DNA of 64,000 bases from Anopheles merus (Eukaryota; Arthropoda; Insecta; Diptera; Culicidae): NCBI RefSeq assembly GCF_017562075.2, contig NC_054084.1, positions 29,480,308 through 29,544,307 on the forward strand. Direction: 5' to 3'. The position numbers were made by a program, and so were the translations under genes. A model generated the notes under the pieces. That model saw only the letters and a list, made by a program, of their open reading frames with translations, did not search any database and was not told the origin of the DNA. Below, piece after piece: positions 1 through 13,051 of this stretch (positions within the stretch are counted from its first letter, which is position 1; every line of letters starts with the position of its first letter).

Positions 1-26
1 GCTCTATTATTTTTCATACCTCACAG

Positions 27-242
27 ACCTCACACACCGAATGGCACCGTTCGTACACGTCCGTGTCCCGCTCGGAGATGATACTGACCGCGGCCAAAAC
101 GATAGCGACACTGTACAAGCATGCCGTGCTCGACTACGAACTTACCGTGGCGTCGCAGGTGGATTCGGCAGTGGGAGCAGCGGCCGGACCATCCACTACC
201 GGCGGCGATGGCGGCGATGGTACACCCCAACCGGTGGAATAA
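27..242 (+). CDS. Terminal coding exon of an unidentified gene (3' part only)
   Basis: A pyrimidine-rich tract ending in CAG at 24-26 looks like a splice acceptor. The frame that follows is open for 71 codons and stops at TAA 240-242. The peptide has a helical-looking core (residues 15-40, containing SEMILTAAKTIATLYKHAV) and ends in a low-complexity Gly/Asp/Thr/Pro tail rich in GGD. Third positions are mostly G or C, unlike the AT-rich DNA after it, and a polyadenylation signal follows at 544-549, which supports a last exon plus 3' UTR. The upstream exons are outside the window. I do not recognise the family. Overlapping open frames on both strands of this exon are best read as shadows produced by its high GC. 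Confidence 0.6.
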   Translation, partial: TSHTEWHRSYTSVSRSEMILTAAKTIATLYKHAVLDYELTVASQVDSAVGAAAGPSTTGGDGGDGTPQPVE

Positions 243-549
243 GAATTAATGTTCACCATCATTAGTGCTTGCCACTGTAATCAGAACTGAGCTGGTGTGG
301 CCCTCTGCGGAACAGCCAGATGGACAAATGAATTAAGCACATCGTGTGTGGAAGCGTTTTCGTGACGATCGTAGTCCAAGATATTGCAAAAGAAGGGGTT
401 TTGTGAAGAGCTGATCGCTTGTTCCACACAAGATGATGGCGGCAACGGTTAGCATTTAGAGGAGCTCTTCACCTTCTTTTACAGACCCATATCGAGAAAG
501 ACAAGGTATAATGGAAAAAGTCTCGACCAACAATCCCATTGGGAATAAA
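243..549 (+). other. Probable 3' UTR with polyadenylation signal
   Basis: AT-richer, non-coding sequence follows the stop codon at 242. AATAAA at 544-549 is the first canonical polyadenylation hexamer after the stop, giving a 3' UTR of about 320 bases. The transcript end itself is inferred. Confidence 0.4.
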
Positions 550-1754
550 CAGCAGCAAGAAAGGAGTGAAAAAGCACATACAAGTTTTAATGTTCGTTTG
601 GGTGGCGCTCGTTACGTGACGGTGTAGAATAAGAGAATCCTTTTTTTATTGTTTTGACCCTCTCCTTCTGAGACACCGAGATTCCCTTTTGCCCGAGATG
701 CGAATGGGAAAATCGGCATGATTTTCAATTTATTGATTCAACCCATGAGATTTAACCGACCGACCTGGATCACACAAGAATCGCTCGGCATTGCCTGGAT
801 CGCGTGAATCTCGTACGCTTGAAAGATGTGTGTGAGAGAGAGGGAGAGAGAGATAATTTCTTGAAGGTGTCGAGCGTGCGCTTATCAAAATTATACGACC
901 ATAGTTTATTATATAGCACTCGTTGAAACTGTAAGCCTATTATCGTAATAATCACCAGTAATAAAACGCAAACTGTAAGCAGCCATTCTTAACCAAATGG
1001 AATGAAATGGAACGAAACTGGCCGCAAGGAGAGGCCGCTGTTTATCTTAATTCGCATTTAATATGTCCTGCTGCAGTGTCACTCTGCTGTCGGAGTGATC
1101 TGAAAGTAAATGTACGATACGAACGGTAGAATCTGCATTTTTTGTTAGTCTTTCATCGTTGATGTTCTCGAGTTGCTCAACAGGATTGTTTGAGGTGGGA
1201 CGTATAGTTTTACGGTGTCATCGTTTTCCAAAAATCTCATTCTTTCTCAACTAGATCGTTTGTCTGTCTGTCTGTTTGGTATGGAACTTGAGTTCGTTAA
1301 GCATGGATACGCTACCCAGTTAAGATGCAAGCAAAACGATTGTACCAGTGATAACCTTTGTCGTGGATATATAATTATGTATTAAAAGTTGCTATCGGTT
1401 CTATCTGTACGTATATCCAACTTTGTTAGTCCACCAGATCGCGTATCCGTAGAGAGTCGGGATAGTGCAAAGAAAAAAACCATTATGAGTAATGTTGGGC
1501 AGGTCAACCAGAACCTACTGGGTCCGAGACATCTCACAAGTGGTGTAGTGTAGTGGTTCGTAATATTGGATCCAGTAGGCTTATATAGCTTCAATAGGTT
1601 GAGTAACCCAAGCAAAGCAAATACCCGTGGCCTTGGAGTCGTGGGTGAAATGATATCAAAAGGATCATACCAGTTAGTTAGATAAAATACAATTACCTGT
1701 AAATGAATTATAGACAATCAGAGATATATTTAATATCAGTAATGATATAATAAG
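550..1754. other. Intergenic, no gene seen
   Basis: No open frame here has coding character. Short simple repeats occur: a GA-rich run near 832-852 and a TGTC run near 1259-1275. It ends at the target duplication of the first SINE. Confidence 0.4.
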
Positions 1755-1952
1755 CCGGTCTCATGGTACAGTCGTCAACTCGTACGACTTAACAACATGC
1801 CCGTCATGGGTTCAAGCCCCAAATAGACCGTGCCGCCATACGTAGGACTGACTATCCTTCTATGGGGGGAAAATCAATAAGACACTGAAAGCCAACCCCA
1901 CAAGTGGGTTGGCAGCCCTTGACCGGCATCGGTTGTTGAGCCAAAGAAGAAA
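1755..1952 (+). mobile_element. tRNA-derived SINE (SINE200-like), copy 1
   Basis: The body starts CCGGTCTCATGGTACAGTCG and contains a tRNA B-box-like GGGTTCAAGCCCC near 1807-1819, then a 3' part ending in an A/G-rich tail. A 14-bp target duplication, AATGATATAATAAG, flanks it at 1741-1754 and 1953-1966. The same body recurs three more times in this window. The SINE200 name is from memory of the Anopheles family; a repeat-library comparison would settle it. Confidence 0.85.
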
Positions 1953-1966
1953 AATGATATAATAAG

Positions 1967-4900
1967 AAAAATACATCAATTATTTTAAAAATATTATATC
2001 TATTAAAACTAATTGCGGATCGTTTCTTAGCTGCTTCAAGCGGTGGTTGTTTAGTACAATTACTGCTACTAATAAGTATATTCAAATACTCATTGCAGGG
2101 AACCACATTCAACACTTTACCCTTGCAGTCTCGTTGATTAAAGTTTACACCTGCATTTCTCAATCCCGCAATGACCACGAAACGGGTTGCATGATTTGTG
2201 TGAAAAGTTATTGATTTGATATCGCCGTTCCACTACGGTGCCACAGCTCGGTTCGTATTCGATTCATCTTAATTAAACCGGATTCGACACCGGATGTAGC
2301 GCCACTCCCGGTCTCTGCTTTCGCTCTGCATCAGGTGAACAGTGCGAGAATCCAATTTATTTCGTCGCTTGAAAACTGCTCTCCCGCACCACATTCGATT
2401 GCAGCCAAGGATCCCGAAGGTAAAAGGTTTTGTCACCGACAAATGGCACCAAAAAGCGAGCAATGATGAAAAATTGCACTTTAGCAACAATGTTGGACAA
2501 ACAATTGCACTGCTCGGCACTCGGAGATTAGTATACAGCGCTGAAGGAATACGGCTCGACTGGCTGTGTTGTTGGTGAGCCAGTGTGATCTTACAGCCGG
2601 AACGGGATGGGAAATGGTGCTTCGATGCTATAAGATACAAGTATTTAGCATCGGTTGTCGACGTACCTTTACCTTTTCGACTAAGTAAAGCCACTTTCAA
2701 CAAAACTTGAAGCCATCGATTGCACTGTGTACGATCCTGTATTTGTAGGTGCAAACACAATGGAAATGAAGAGCAAAACGTCCCTTGAGGAATGCTCCTG
2801 GGTGCAACGTCATGCTCTAGGAATTAAATGGTCCTGTTTATTGTTTTGTGCCATATTGGAAGCGTTGAAGCAGAAATAGAAGAGGAGAAGGAGGAGCTTT
2901 GAATTGAGATTTGATTGCACAAACACACACCAACGAAGTGAACCAAGAACCGTTTACCGAAGATCGACTATGGTGCGGTTATTGCACAACACTCCTTGCT
3001 GGAGGATTTTCTTCCGTTTCATTCCTGTTACCCTACCCGTTGCCTTGAGTGAGGCGTCTGTCCCAGCTGCTTCATTATAAGTCGTTTGACTGAGTGTGTT
3101 GCTTTTGCACCGGGATAGCCTTTCTTATCGTTCAGATGGAGAGAAATGGTGCAAAGGGCTGAGCGAGAAAATGAGGCGTTGTGTATTTAATGTAGCTCAC
3201 TCACAACAACACTCTGCCTTTCCGTCATTCCGAGTTGCTGCCAGGAACTTTCATGAGGGCGCTTAATCACTACATTTCATCGACCGGTTGTTGTGACGGT
3301 GTTCGATTTTCAATAAAGATGCTACCAATGAATGAAACTCAGGAACGAGAAGGGCGAAAAAAGGACTGTTCGATTGCTTTCTTGTGTGGATTGACAGACT
3401 TTCCGCCGAACGCACTGAATTTGAGCTTGCACAAGGAAATGCATTTTCAGAAATTGTGTCACTTTGCCAGGAAATGATTGTGGGTGACAACAAAAGAGAA
3501 GTTGAAGCAACTGTGCTTCATTTTGTCGGTCTAAAAGTCTCCGTTAACCGTCATTACCAATCCATTAATCGACAAATATTCTGTCGCAAAACAAAACTAA
3601 ACTTGAGCGAGCTAACAGATTGAAAAAGTGGTACAAGAAGCAAACGGAGCTTTGGAATAAAACCCAAGAAGCTTCAATGAAAAGATTCTTCCACCTACCG
3701 AACCTTCGATACGTCAGCAGACGGGAGAAGGATAGAAAAAGCCATAGGCGGCTTTTGGTGCGCTTCGATCACTCCACTGGCATTGGCGTACAAAACTTTC
3801 GCTTGCCGGAATCGAGTTTTAATTATGGCATGGTTGGAGGTGTTGTTCAAAGTCATGTTCTAGGATGGCATGGAAGTTGTTTCTTTTTCAATAGGGTTTC
3901 TTATTTTTCACTTTTGAAAAGCAGTTTTCCGTGTGCAAAATTGCAAAACTATAGAGCGCAGATGCACCGGGAGTTATTCTTTTCAGCCAAGGTACACCAT
4001 GCACATGTTGCACAGTTTCGCTCGCACGCGAGTTAGAGTCAATGTAGGATGGTAAAGGCAAAGTGAAGCAGCAGAAGGTGCATTTTCTGAAAATATAAAA
4101 CTCCTCGCCGCATGTGAAAAGGTTCAGAAACAATTCAGAAACAATTCGCTTCCTTAGCAGCTGTGCGTATTGGATACACACGGAAAGGGGAAGAAACCTC
4201 GTTCGAAAATAAACACAAAAAACTCTGCATATGCATTGAAATGCTCCGATGCAGCTTGGCATACGCAAACGCAAAGTTCACTGTTGAAGTACCTGAGAGT
4301 TTCAGGTTGAGTAGAGCAGAGGGTGAGCAAGAAAGAAAGAGAGAGTAAAAACAACAAGTGTAGTAGTAGACAACTTTCTCCTCCCGGAAAGCACAAACCT
4401 CGCGAGCTGCCACTACAAAAGCACCGCTTTGGGGCGAGTTTTTCTACCGCAAGCGAGCGAGGTAGAATGTGAAGTTTTAATTAGAAACTTCCGGCAATAG
4501 CACCAGCAGCATCAGGAGCAGCAGTTGCTTTCACACAGTGAAACATGGCGGCCACATGGTGTTTTGTAAAACGGGGTAAGATTGAGTCAGAACATTGCTT
4601 CCAAGTTTCGACTGAGGAACGGATTGAAGGAATTTGGTGCAGGTGAAGGCGGTTTCTTAGTGCGAAATCATCGCGCAGCTACGCTTCTTTCGAGTGAAAG
4701 ATTACGCTTGTTTGAGGTGACGTGGGAACACTGATACAGCTGAACTACGTTGAGCTTGCTTCACAGCGATTGAACGGTTCGGGCTGCAGTAAGGTGTCGA
4801 GTAAATTGATTGCTCAAAATGCATGGGAATAGTTTCAGCTGGTTGTAAATTGAATCGTGTGTACGGCTTTATTGGAAGCATCGCTAAAGGAGTGTGGCGG

Positions 4901-7900
4901 TTTATCGAACGTTTATGGAAGAAGAAAAAAAGTTTTTATATTTTGAAACGTTGCTTAAATTATTACATAAGACTTGGAGTCATAGTGATGGACACCAATT
5001 TAGGTATGATTCAATTTCGGTTATGCAGTATTCTATCATCAATTAATTTTCACTGATAGAAAAAGCAGTGCGCGTTACAGCCAGATAAGTGAAGACTTGA
5101 AATTAAAAATGCTTCAAAGATTCAGTTTACAACAACGACGAAGCGCAAACAATAGTTTTTGTGATGAAAATCATAAATAGCAGCAACATAATAGTACAGA
5201 CAACCAGTCATAAATTTCTTTAATGGTTTAATTCACTCGGCTTTCATTCACTGCAATCATCCTCGAAAAATTGTCAGTTTATTTTTTGTCAAAGGACTAG
5301 GTCATCGAGCTACCGGATGACTTCATCTTTAGTTGTATAATATTGTGTGACAGGATGAAGAATGTTCTAATGTTTCGAAAGCGAATGTTTAAAGACAAGT
5401 ACATTACACCAGGACATGCAAGGGCAAAAACGCTCTTTATGTTGCAATTAAAGTCAGTTTTTGAAGTGAATGCGTTTATATGATATGCGTTAATCCTATC
5501 AACATTTTACATTGTAGACAAGAGCGTTAATGATGCAGACATATTTTTTCGGACAACAGCCTCTCATGAAAGCCTTCCTAGCAGCTAATAACATCTTAAT
5601 CCACCTCATGCAGGACAACATTCAAACACCTCCCAAACAAACCTCCACAAAACACGTGGTTTTGGATAAATTTTACCATCACAAAGGCTATTGAATGGGC
5701 CAGTTAACAGACATTCCAGCAAACTTGCGGACAAAAGCCAACCATTACCGGACCGAACGTTCTTCATGGAAATTTGCCCCGAAACAAAGGATGGTCCAAA
5801 TCATCTGTCGAAACTTTCAGCCTCCTCTCTTCTCGAACAGTTTTCTTCCCAAAAGGATAGGGAAGTCCCCTTGTAGGTGTTACTTTGTTGGACGTTTATT
5901 TGCCATCTGATTGGCTATTCCGGGATAACGACGAAATGGCAGCCTCAAACGTTTTACCCCAAAGCAGCAAAGCTTTCCAAACACAACCGATGACAGAGTG
6001 TGGAAAGCAAAACAACCGGACAGCTTCTTGGGAATGGGTGGCTCCGGCCGTCTGATGGATATGGGCATGGTGAAATAGTGAAAACACCGACCGGGATAAG
6101 CGGCCATAGTGTTGTTTTAAGTCAGGCGGCATGTTTTTGCATAGTCTAATCCCTTTTCCATCCAGCGTCCATCCGTTAGTGTGTGTGCGGGTGTGCGTGT
6201 TTGTATTTCGTTCCATAAAGTGTGTGTTGTTTCGAGGAAAAATGTAGAAAACACGATTTGGAGGGGCTGAAAATAGAGCCATCAGCTCTGCAGTAGCTCT
6301 TGAACAGGGAGACACGAATTGAACGCAAACTCAGCCTTGGAAGTTCCGATGGAGATGAACCAAGCTGAGCACATTGGAAAATCCACTTGCAGGAGCTTTC
6401 ATCTTTAACCCCTGAAGATTCCGAAAATCACTTTCCCTTGTTCATCAACAGCCGTTAGGCGTAGAAAAGGTTTTGGCCTTTGGTGGGCCATTTGTTAGCA
6501 GAGTTAGCCGGGCAATGCTCGGGTTACTTCGAATTACGAAAAGGGGGAAAAGGTTTCAGTGAAACCGGGTGAAAGTTGTTTCGGATTTGAGCACGTAAAC
6601 ACAACATGCTTCCAGCGATTCGGACTATCAGAGCCATGCCTAATAGTCTGTTCGAACTGTCGATCGGTTCATCCATGGAACAGTACGTGCTGGTGGACGA
6701 GCTGCGCTAATCAAATAGCCAAGTGATACGATTGATGTCTTTCGCACACATCGATGAACACAGGCGAATTTTATTCTTAAAAAAGGACAAAAGCAAATCC
6801 GCTTCCTAAAAGTACAATAATAATCAACCTCATTAACAATCCTACTCACGTCCCAATTCCAGAAAGTTTCACATCGGATTTTTTGTTTTTTTTCTCCTGA
6901 ATGTTTCCCGATTCTGAAAGTTGTTTGTCGGCTTTTGCATGGAATCCTTTATTTTCAATGTGTATGGTAGCGTTTTAAATGAGAAGTGCCTGCAGCTGGA
7001 AGTTTGCTGTGTTAAACGCTTCTCAGGCCGGGGTTTGTCTCCACCTGCAGGGCTGCTGACTTTTGCATGGCAAATAAAGGGTTAATATGGGGGATTTGGG
7101 GAACAAATTAAATGGTTGATCCTTTTTTATCGCTTCCGCTTACACTAAGCTCTTGATGGCTACAGTGAACCGGTTTGGAGCGCAGTGCTATATGTTTGCC
7201 ATTTTAAGGAGGACCTGCATGAAAAAGGATTATGGCATACGATGGAACCTTTACCTGAACTGAGTAGTTTGAATAAAAGTGGAAAAGATTCCTTCCGTTT
7301 GGATATAGGATTTTAACTATGCCTATCCTGTGGCATAAGATTCCTAGTACGCGGACTTTTGTGGAAGAGACAGTTAAATTTATAAGTCTGTCTTGTAAAA
7401 GATTTGCATAAAGAATACACTTTTAAGGTTTATATTATTATTCAAATGTGTTTTAAACATTTTATATATTCTTCAGGTTTCAAGACATATTCTAATCACT
7501 CTCAGCAATTAATTTATTCGAAAGCAACTGCCATATAGGCTTCATTCGCTTGCAATTAAACAAAACATATAATTAATTGCCAATTGTGCCCAAAGATCCA
7601 ACCAAACGTATCTCTTCTCGTCAAATACCATTGCGCTAAATGCGTAATAGTTTCGTTGAAATTTAATCAATCGTAATTCCAACCTTTGATACAATTACGC
7701 ATCCACACCGAGCCTAGCTATAGGAACGGACGATGTAATCATGCGGTCATTTACGACACACGCACACAGCCGAGTCATTAAATTTAATTGCATTCCATTT
7801 GGCACTTTGAACAAATAGCTCCGGCTCCAAATGTCTATCATTAAATCAATCATGTGACTTGCTGCGTAGGATGAGACGATGAAAATTTGATCGTTTGCAT

Positions 7901-8474
7901 TTGTAGAGTGGTACTTTTGCAAAGATTACATCAGACGGACTTTCTGTTTTGCTCAGCTTTTTAATTTATGTGAAAAAGTTTAAATTATCTTCGTTCAAAG
8001 ATATAAAAACTTTAATGAACAATATTTTTCTAGTTTTTTCGTTCTGAACTATACTATATTTGAACAATATTGAAGCAAAAACAAAACTTTGACATTTCTA
8101 TGTTCAATGAATAGATTGATTTCTGTCGTATTAACGCACATAACTCAACTATGATAGACATATTGGTTGATAATGAACTTACTTTCAAACTTCTCTTTGA
8201 TGATAGTGATAATTTTCAAAACGTCAGAAGTTTATGACACAGCTTAGAGTGTTACTGCTGACACAGCAGCAATAACAAGGCGCAGAAGATTCATCATTGC
8301 TGGAATCATCATTCGTCTGCTTAATTTATATGAACAGGTGTGCCTGCCGCATGGAGTTTCCCTCCGCAATAGTTAACCTTTATTGTTTCTGTCAAAAGGA
8401 CGGTAGTGTCCGCATCGAGATAAGCAAACATCGTGTCCTAGTTCCACTCGGGTCGTGAAATATTATTCACTGGT
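1967..8474. other. Non-coding stretch, no gene supported
   Basis: Several frames of 60-140 codons are open here (for example 3620-4036 plus and 5896-6315 minus). None has recognisable domains, splice-compatible neighbours or a coding-like third-position bias, and most overlap frames on the other strand. AT-rich blocks at 7400-8300 suggest intergenic or intronic DNA. No RNA gene was recognised. Confidence 0.4.
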
Positions 8475-8483
8475 AATGATCAT

Positions 8484-8689
8484 GCCGGTCTGGTGGTACA
8501 GTCGTCAACTCGTACGACGTAACAACATGCCCGTCATGGGTTCAAGTCCCGAATAGACCGTGCCCCCATACGTAGGACTGACTATCCTGCTATGGTAACA
8601 ATAAGTCACTGAAAGCCAAGCTCACTTCATAAGTGGGTACTGGCAGGCCTTGACCGACAGCGGTTGTTGTGCCAAAGAAGAAGAAGAAG
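8484..8689 (+). mobile_element. tRNA-derived SINE (SINE200-like), copy 2
   Basis: Same body as copy 1, starting GCCGGTCTGGTGGTACAGTC, with a B-box-like GGGTTCAAGTCCC and a 3' tail of AAG repeats. A 9-bp duplication, AATGATCAT, lies at 8475-8483 and 8690-8698. It differs from copy 1 by scattered substitutions and indels. Confidence 0.85.
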
Positions 8690-8698
8690 AATGATCAT

Positions 8699-11600
8699 TT
8701 GAAGGATCCCTTATCCTTTTCCTCTCAATTACTGCCGGTGTCGTTTGCAAACCTTACTGAAGACTAAATGGGAGAGAAAGGAAGGAAAATCATACAGCGA
8801 ATGGTGACTCTGGAACTATTCTGCCACCGTCCCCGACTCAAATGAAAGACAAACGAGCAGGTGAGATGAGTGGTTATAAATTTTCATAGAAATGACATGA
8901 CATTCAACTTGCCGGAAACCGGTGCCACAGAACTGTGCTGCCAGATGTGGATCTGGCCACCAGCACAGCAAACCGAATTTCAACCCAAAAGCCCTGTGCG
9001 TCAGGTGATGAAATCGTTTTTGGTGGTCCCAAAAGTGCTCGTATTTCATGATTAAACGACTCCAGATTCGATACCGGAAGGTACGCAGGGAACCATCGTT
9101 GAGATGAATGTTGGGAGAGGGTTGATTAATTATGTTATGGAAATCTACAAAATATGTTTTAATTTCTCAAACGTCAACGGCAAACACAGCAGAGTGCCTC
9201 GGGCGTACAGACGCTACAAATACGGCGCAAACGGTGCTCTGCTACAGATTTCAGTTGCGTGTTGAGAATGAATGGGTTTGTCTGTGGTCTGTTGAACCAG
9301 GCCGATTAGAGCAATGAGCTTGACGGGGTGGTTTGCGTTCTCATAATTCTTGAGGATTTATTCGAGCTAGTGTTTGAAAGGCAAAATGTTGGAAGAAATA
9401 CTTGACAGGTACAGTACGTGTATTTGACAGCACTGTATGAGAAAATAGTTTGTGTTCTATGAAAACGGTTGCTGTTTTAATTCGAGATAAATTATTCTCT
9501 TCGAATCAATGTTAAATGTCAGAAACCAAGTAAATGCTTACGTTATTTTCTTGTAGTTCTTCACATATCATCGGTTTAATTTAAAGTTTATAATTGTTAT
9601 GTTTTGTACTTTTATTCCATATTTATCAGCATGCATCGTTTGATTTTTATTGCAGCAGGTGGATGAGATAATTTTCCATATCTGACACGATTTATGTGCT
9701 TCATCGTGCATGTTTTACCTACTCGATACGTTAGTACACCATCCTGTTCACACTCGCACACTCCAGTTCGTTAGCAGTGAAATATGAGCCAAAGAAGTCA
9801 CTCACCCTGTCAAGCTTCGTGCGCCTCCATGACACACTCGTTTCGATCGTTCCTCGAGCTGGTTCTTTCGATGCGACGAGTCAAGTATATTATAAATGAT
9901 GCAATTTAACAAATGAAAACCAACCCCTGATGGCAACCTTTACTCAATTTGCCTCTTTCTTGCCTGAATGGGGTGAATGGGGAAGAACAATAGCACAGAA
10001 GGAATAAACGAGAGATAGCTGACAACCCTTCGAGCAAAAAGACTCCAAGCTATCGATCGAAATTTAATTCTTTCGATCAATCATTTGAGGTGGAGCTTCT
10101 CGATACAAGATCCAGGCAGCACAAGGACATTCGGCAGCTGAGTGTGGACGAGTGTCTTGGTGGATGACATCCGCGCAAGAAGGATGCAAAAGAGCTAGCA
10201 GAGGTAGAGGTCGAAGACATACGAAAGCCACCCTGAAATCAATCATTTGTTTTAGGGAGCTTGGGAAGGTTCTTGGTTGGAGGCTGGATAAGAAGAGGAT
10301 GCTTTGTTTTGCTGAGGATAAGTATCATATAATTATTCAAAAATGTGTGTGCCACACGGTTTGTAATACATTGTCTACCCAACTATGTTAAAACACAATA
10401 ATTACTTGTCTGAAGAATTGGAAAAGGACTAAAAAATAATGATAAGAATAATATTAGAATAGTCGCATGAAATCATTTGATATAATCATAGTGAAGTGAA
10501 ACAACAATTTCAATGGCAACACAAAACCGTAAGTCAGACTGATACGCTACTACCTTTCGATCGACGAAACGACAATCACCGAGAGCAGCCAAAGGAAAAG
10601 TTAAAAAGTTGCTTCCCTTTAGCCTCTTTATGCAAATGGCTGAAACTGTGCACCATCTGATCTTCCAGGACCTAGAGTAATAGATGGAAATTTAATTCAG
10701 AAATCAATCACCAATATTGTTTTTATCGAAATCCGAATCCGGTGAAGACGTTTGCTGCAGATGGAACAAGCTCGAGCTTACGCGAATGCAAGAAACTCCT
10801 TGGTGAAGCTTCATCATTATAAAAGGTGGAAAGGGAAGAAGCTGCAGAGTTTGTGCTTTTTTGTTTCTTTACCGGCTAGGAGTAGTTGGGCTTGGATACG
10901 GCGTAATTGGACGCAATGGCAAGGGAAACAGTTGAAATAACAAAGACAAATCAAACTATACGAACTTGTCGGGGAAAGGTAAATGAGGATGCATTTTTAT
11001 CGCAAGCCGACCAGAATGATCTTTGCAATTTCTCCCCTCCTTCACTCTTGAAGCAGAGCCTGCAGGGCTTGGATAAGGAACAATTTATTTCCGTTCGATC
11101 TTCCGCTATCACACAATTGCTTATCTACCGCAAAACAGAGTCGGGGATAAAAATGGAGATCGATTTGCAGCGACGCAGTTGCAGCAGCAGCAGCAGCAGC
11201 AGCGGTATTTCAATTTCACTCTTCCTCGCTCTTTCCCCATCACCATTTGCACATTGACTCGGGGCATCGGGCAGTATTTATTGAGGAATATAAAGTAAAA
11301 GGAATAGAAAAGGAAATTGAAAAAAATTTGTTGGGACGACCTTTGGCCACCGAATGTGCTTTAACCGGACGAAAGACCAGATGGATAATAACTAAAGGTC
11401 TATTATGAGTGTCAATACTTCTGGAAAACTGGCCAGCCTGTCGATTTCCCGAGAGTTACAATATATATTTGCGTCGTTTGGCGGCAGTAAACATGATAAC
11501 GATTGATTTTTGATATTATTTTGATTAACTTAATTTGCCGTTAGGCAAAATTGCGTTTTTTCTTGGTGGAGAGTGAGTTTTATTCGAGGTGTTTTGATTT

Positions 11601-11825
11601 GAAAACAAGTTGAAGGTTCTTTATGTCAACTGGAGTGCAAACCATTATGATGAATTTTAAAAAGAAAACCATTTGAAAAAGCAAAATCATCATCCTCGAG
11701 TGGGCATGGTAAAGTTTGTGTTGGGCTCAGGCTACAGAAGCATGAAGCTTCGTTCAGAAAACAAGAGTATGAGTTCACAAAAAGCAAAAGAAACATTGCA
11801 CTGTGAAAATATGTGTTTGTATTTG
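8699..11825. other. Non-coding stretch with a CAG microsatellite
   Basis: No coding exon can be supported. A (CAG)n run of about seven units lies near 11180-11202. The frames around it (10907-11257 plus) have no domain features. Confidence 0.35.
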
Positions 11826-13051
11826 ATCCAGGGCTCTGTAATGGGATGGGATCCGAAGCCCCATTGAGGGATAATACAGGCTCTCCCATCCAACTCCTAT
11901 TCCGACACGTCCTCGTCGTGCAGAGTGGTAACATGTGCCTCCACATATCCAAGCTTGGGTACACGGGCTTGACCCAACCCCTCGGGCGGATGGTGGCACA
12001 TGGCGAACCAGGAGGGGGGTGGGTATCCCGGGAAACTGGGTGCCTGAACGTCGGGGGGGCAACCCGACGCTAAACAAAACGGTCACGTGGGCGCGGGGCC
12101 AGTCACCCAGTCCCATGAATCAACGACTACGGAAAGCCACAGAAGTTTTCGAAACGGACATCCCGATACCGACCATACGCAATGCCCCCGGACTACTCTG
12201 AAAATGGGCTCATGAAACGTACGCACTCTTGACATCATTGGTCTGCGGCTCTCTTATGTAGCAGAAGCCTACCAAGGGATCGAGCAGGCGGCAGAGAACC
12301 TCGGATTGCAGATAAACGAGGCAAAGACCAAACTGATGGTGGCAACATCAGCGGGCCCGCCAACAAATAATCAGAATCTACGTAGGCGTGACGTGCAGAT
12401 AGGTGAACGCACTTTTGAAGTCGTCCCACAATTCACCTATCTTGGGTCAAAGGTCAGCAACGACAACAGCATGGAAGCTGAGTTGCGCGCAAGGATGCTG
12501 GCTGCCAACCGGTCATTCTACAGCCTGAAAAAGCAGTTCACCTCAAAGAACCTGTCGCGACGGACGAAGCTGGGACTATATAGTACCTGTATAGTACCAG
12601 TACTCACATACGCCTCTGAGACATGGACACTGTCCAAATCTGACGAAACTCTCTTAGCCGCGTTCGAGAGGAAGATGCTCAGAAGGATACTTGGCCCCGT
12701 ATGTGTGGAAGGACAATGGAGGAGCCGTTATAATGACGAGCTATACGAGATGTACGGCGACCTCACTGTCGTACAGCGTATAAAGCTCGCCAGGCTCCGG
12801 TGGGCTGGCCATGTGGTACGCATAGATACGAACGAACCAGCCAGCCCGTAAAGTCTTTTTAGGCCGTCCACAAGGACAGAGGAGGCGTGGTAGGCCCAAA
12901 TTGAGGTGGCAAGATGGCGTGGAGGCGTCCGCCATTAAGGCCGGGATAACGGACTGGCAGACGAAGGCGCGAGACCGTGAGCGGTTTCGGACACTCCTGA
13001 GGCAGGCCAAGACCGCAAAGCGGTTGTAGCGCCGGATAAGTAAGTAAGTAA
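11826..13051 (+). mobile_element. RTE-like non-LTR retrotransposon, internally deleted copy
   Basis: The left part (about 11826-12190) is GC-rich leader sequence ending in a short peptide with N-V-R-T-L, which resembles the start of an APE endonuclease domain; the residue expected to be Trp before it is a stop. About 50 bases later the sequence jumps to the C-terminal part of a reverse transcriptase ORF, ending at a stop at 13027-13029 and a (TAAG)n tail at 13037-13051. Most of the endonuclease and the RT core are missing, so the copy keeps both ends but not the middle. An imperfect repeat, ATTTGAAAACAAGTTGAA near 11596 and ATTTGAAACAAGCTGAA near 13050, might be an old target duplication, in which case the left edge is nearer 11614. 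Clade assignment is from the C-terminal sequence style and the tail. Confidence 0.7.
12306..13029 (+). pseudogene. RTE-like reverse transcriptase C-terminal remnant
   Basis: The frame at 12306-12851 encodes 181 residues with the features that follow the RT fingers/palm in RTE-type and similar elements: KTKLMV, FTYLGS, YASETWTL, RRILG and RLRWAGHVVR. Coding similarity then continues in another frame to the TAG at 13027-13029, with the GRPQGQRRRGRPKLRW basic segment, so there is one apparent frameshift near 12835-12845. The catalytic palm motif is absent because of the internal deletion upstream. It cannot encode an active enzyme. A sequencing error at the frameshift cannot be excluded. Confidence 0.75.

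Noticed and set aside
1755..1952. tRNA gene suggested by the B-box-like motif
   Set aside because: The flanks do not form a cloverleaf, and the motif recurs in four dispersed copies with tails and target duplications, as in a SINE.
3620..4036. 138-codon open frame
   Set aside because: No motifs, overlapped by a minus-strand frame of similar length, ordinary base composition; compatible with chance.
5896..6315. 139-codon minus-strand open frame
   Set aside because: Has a low-complexity Thr/His segment from a GT-rich run and no domain features.
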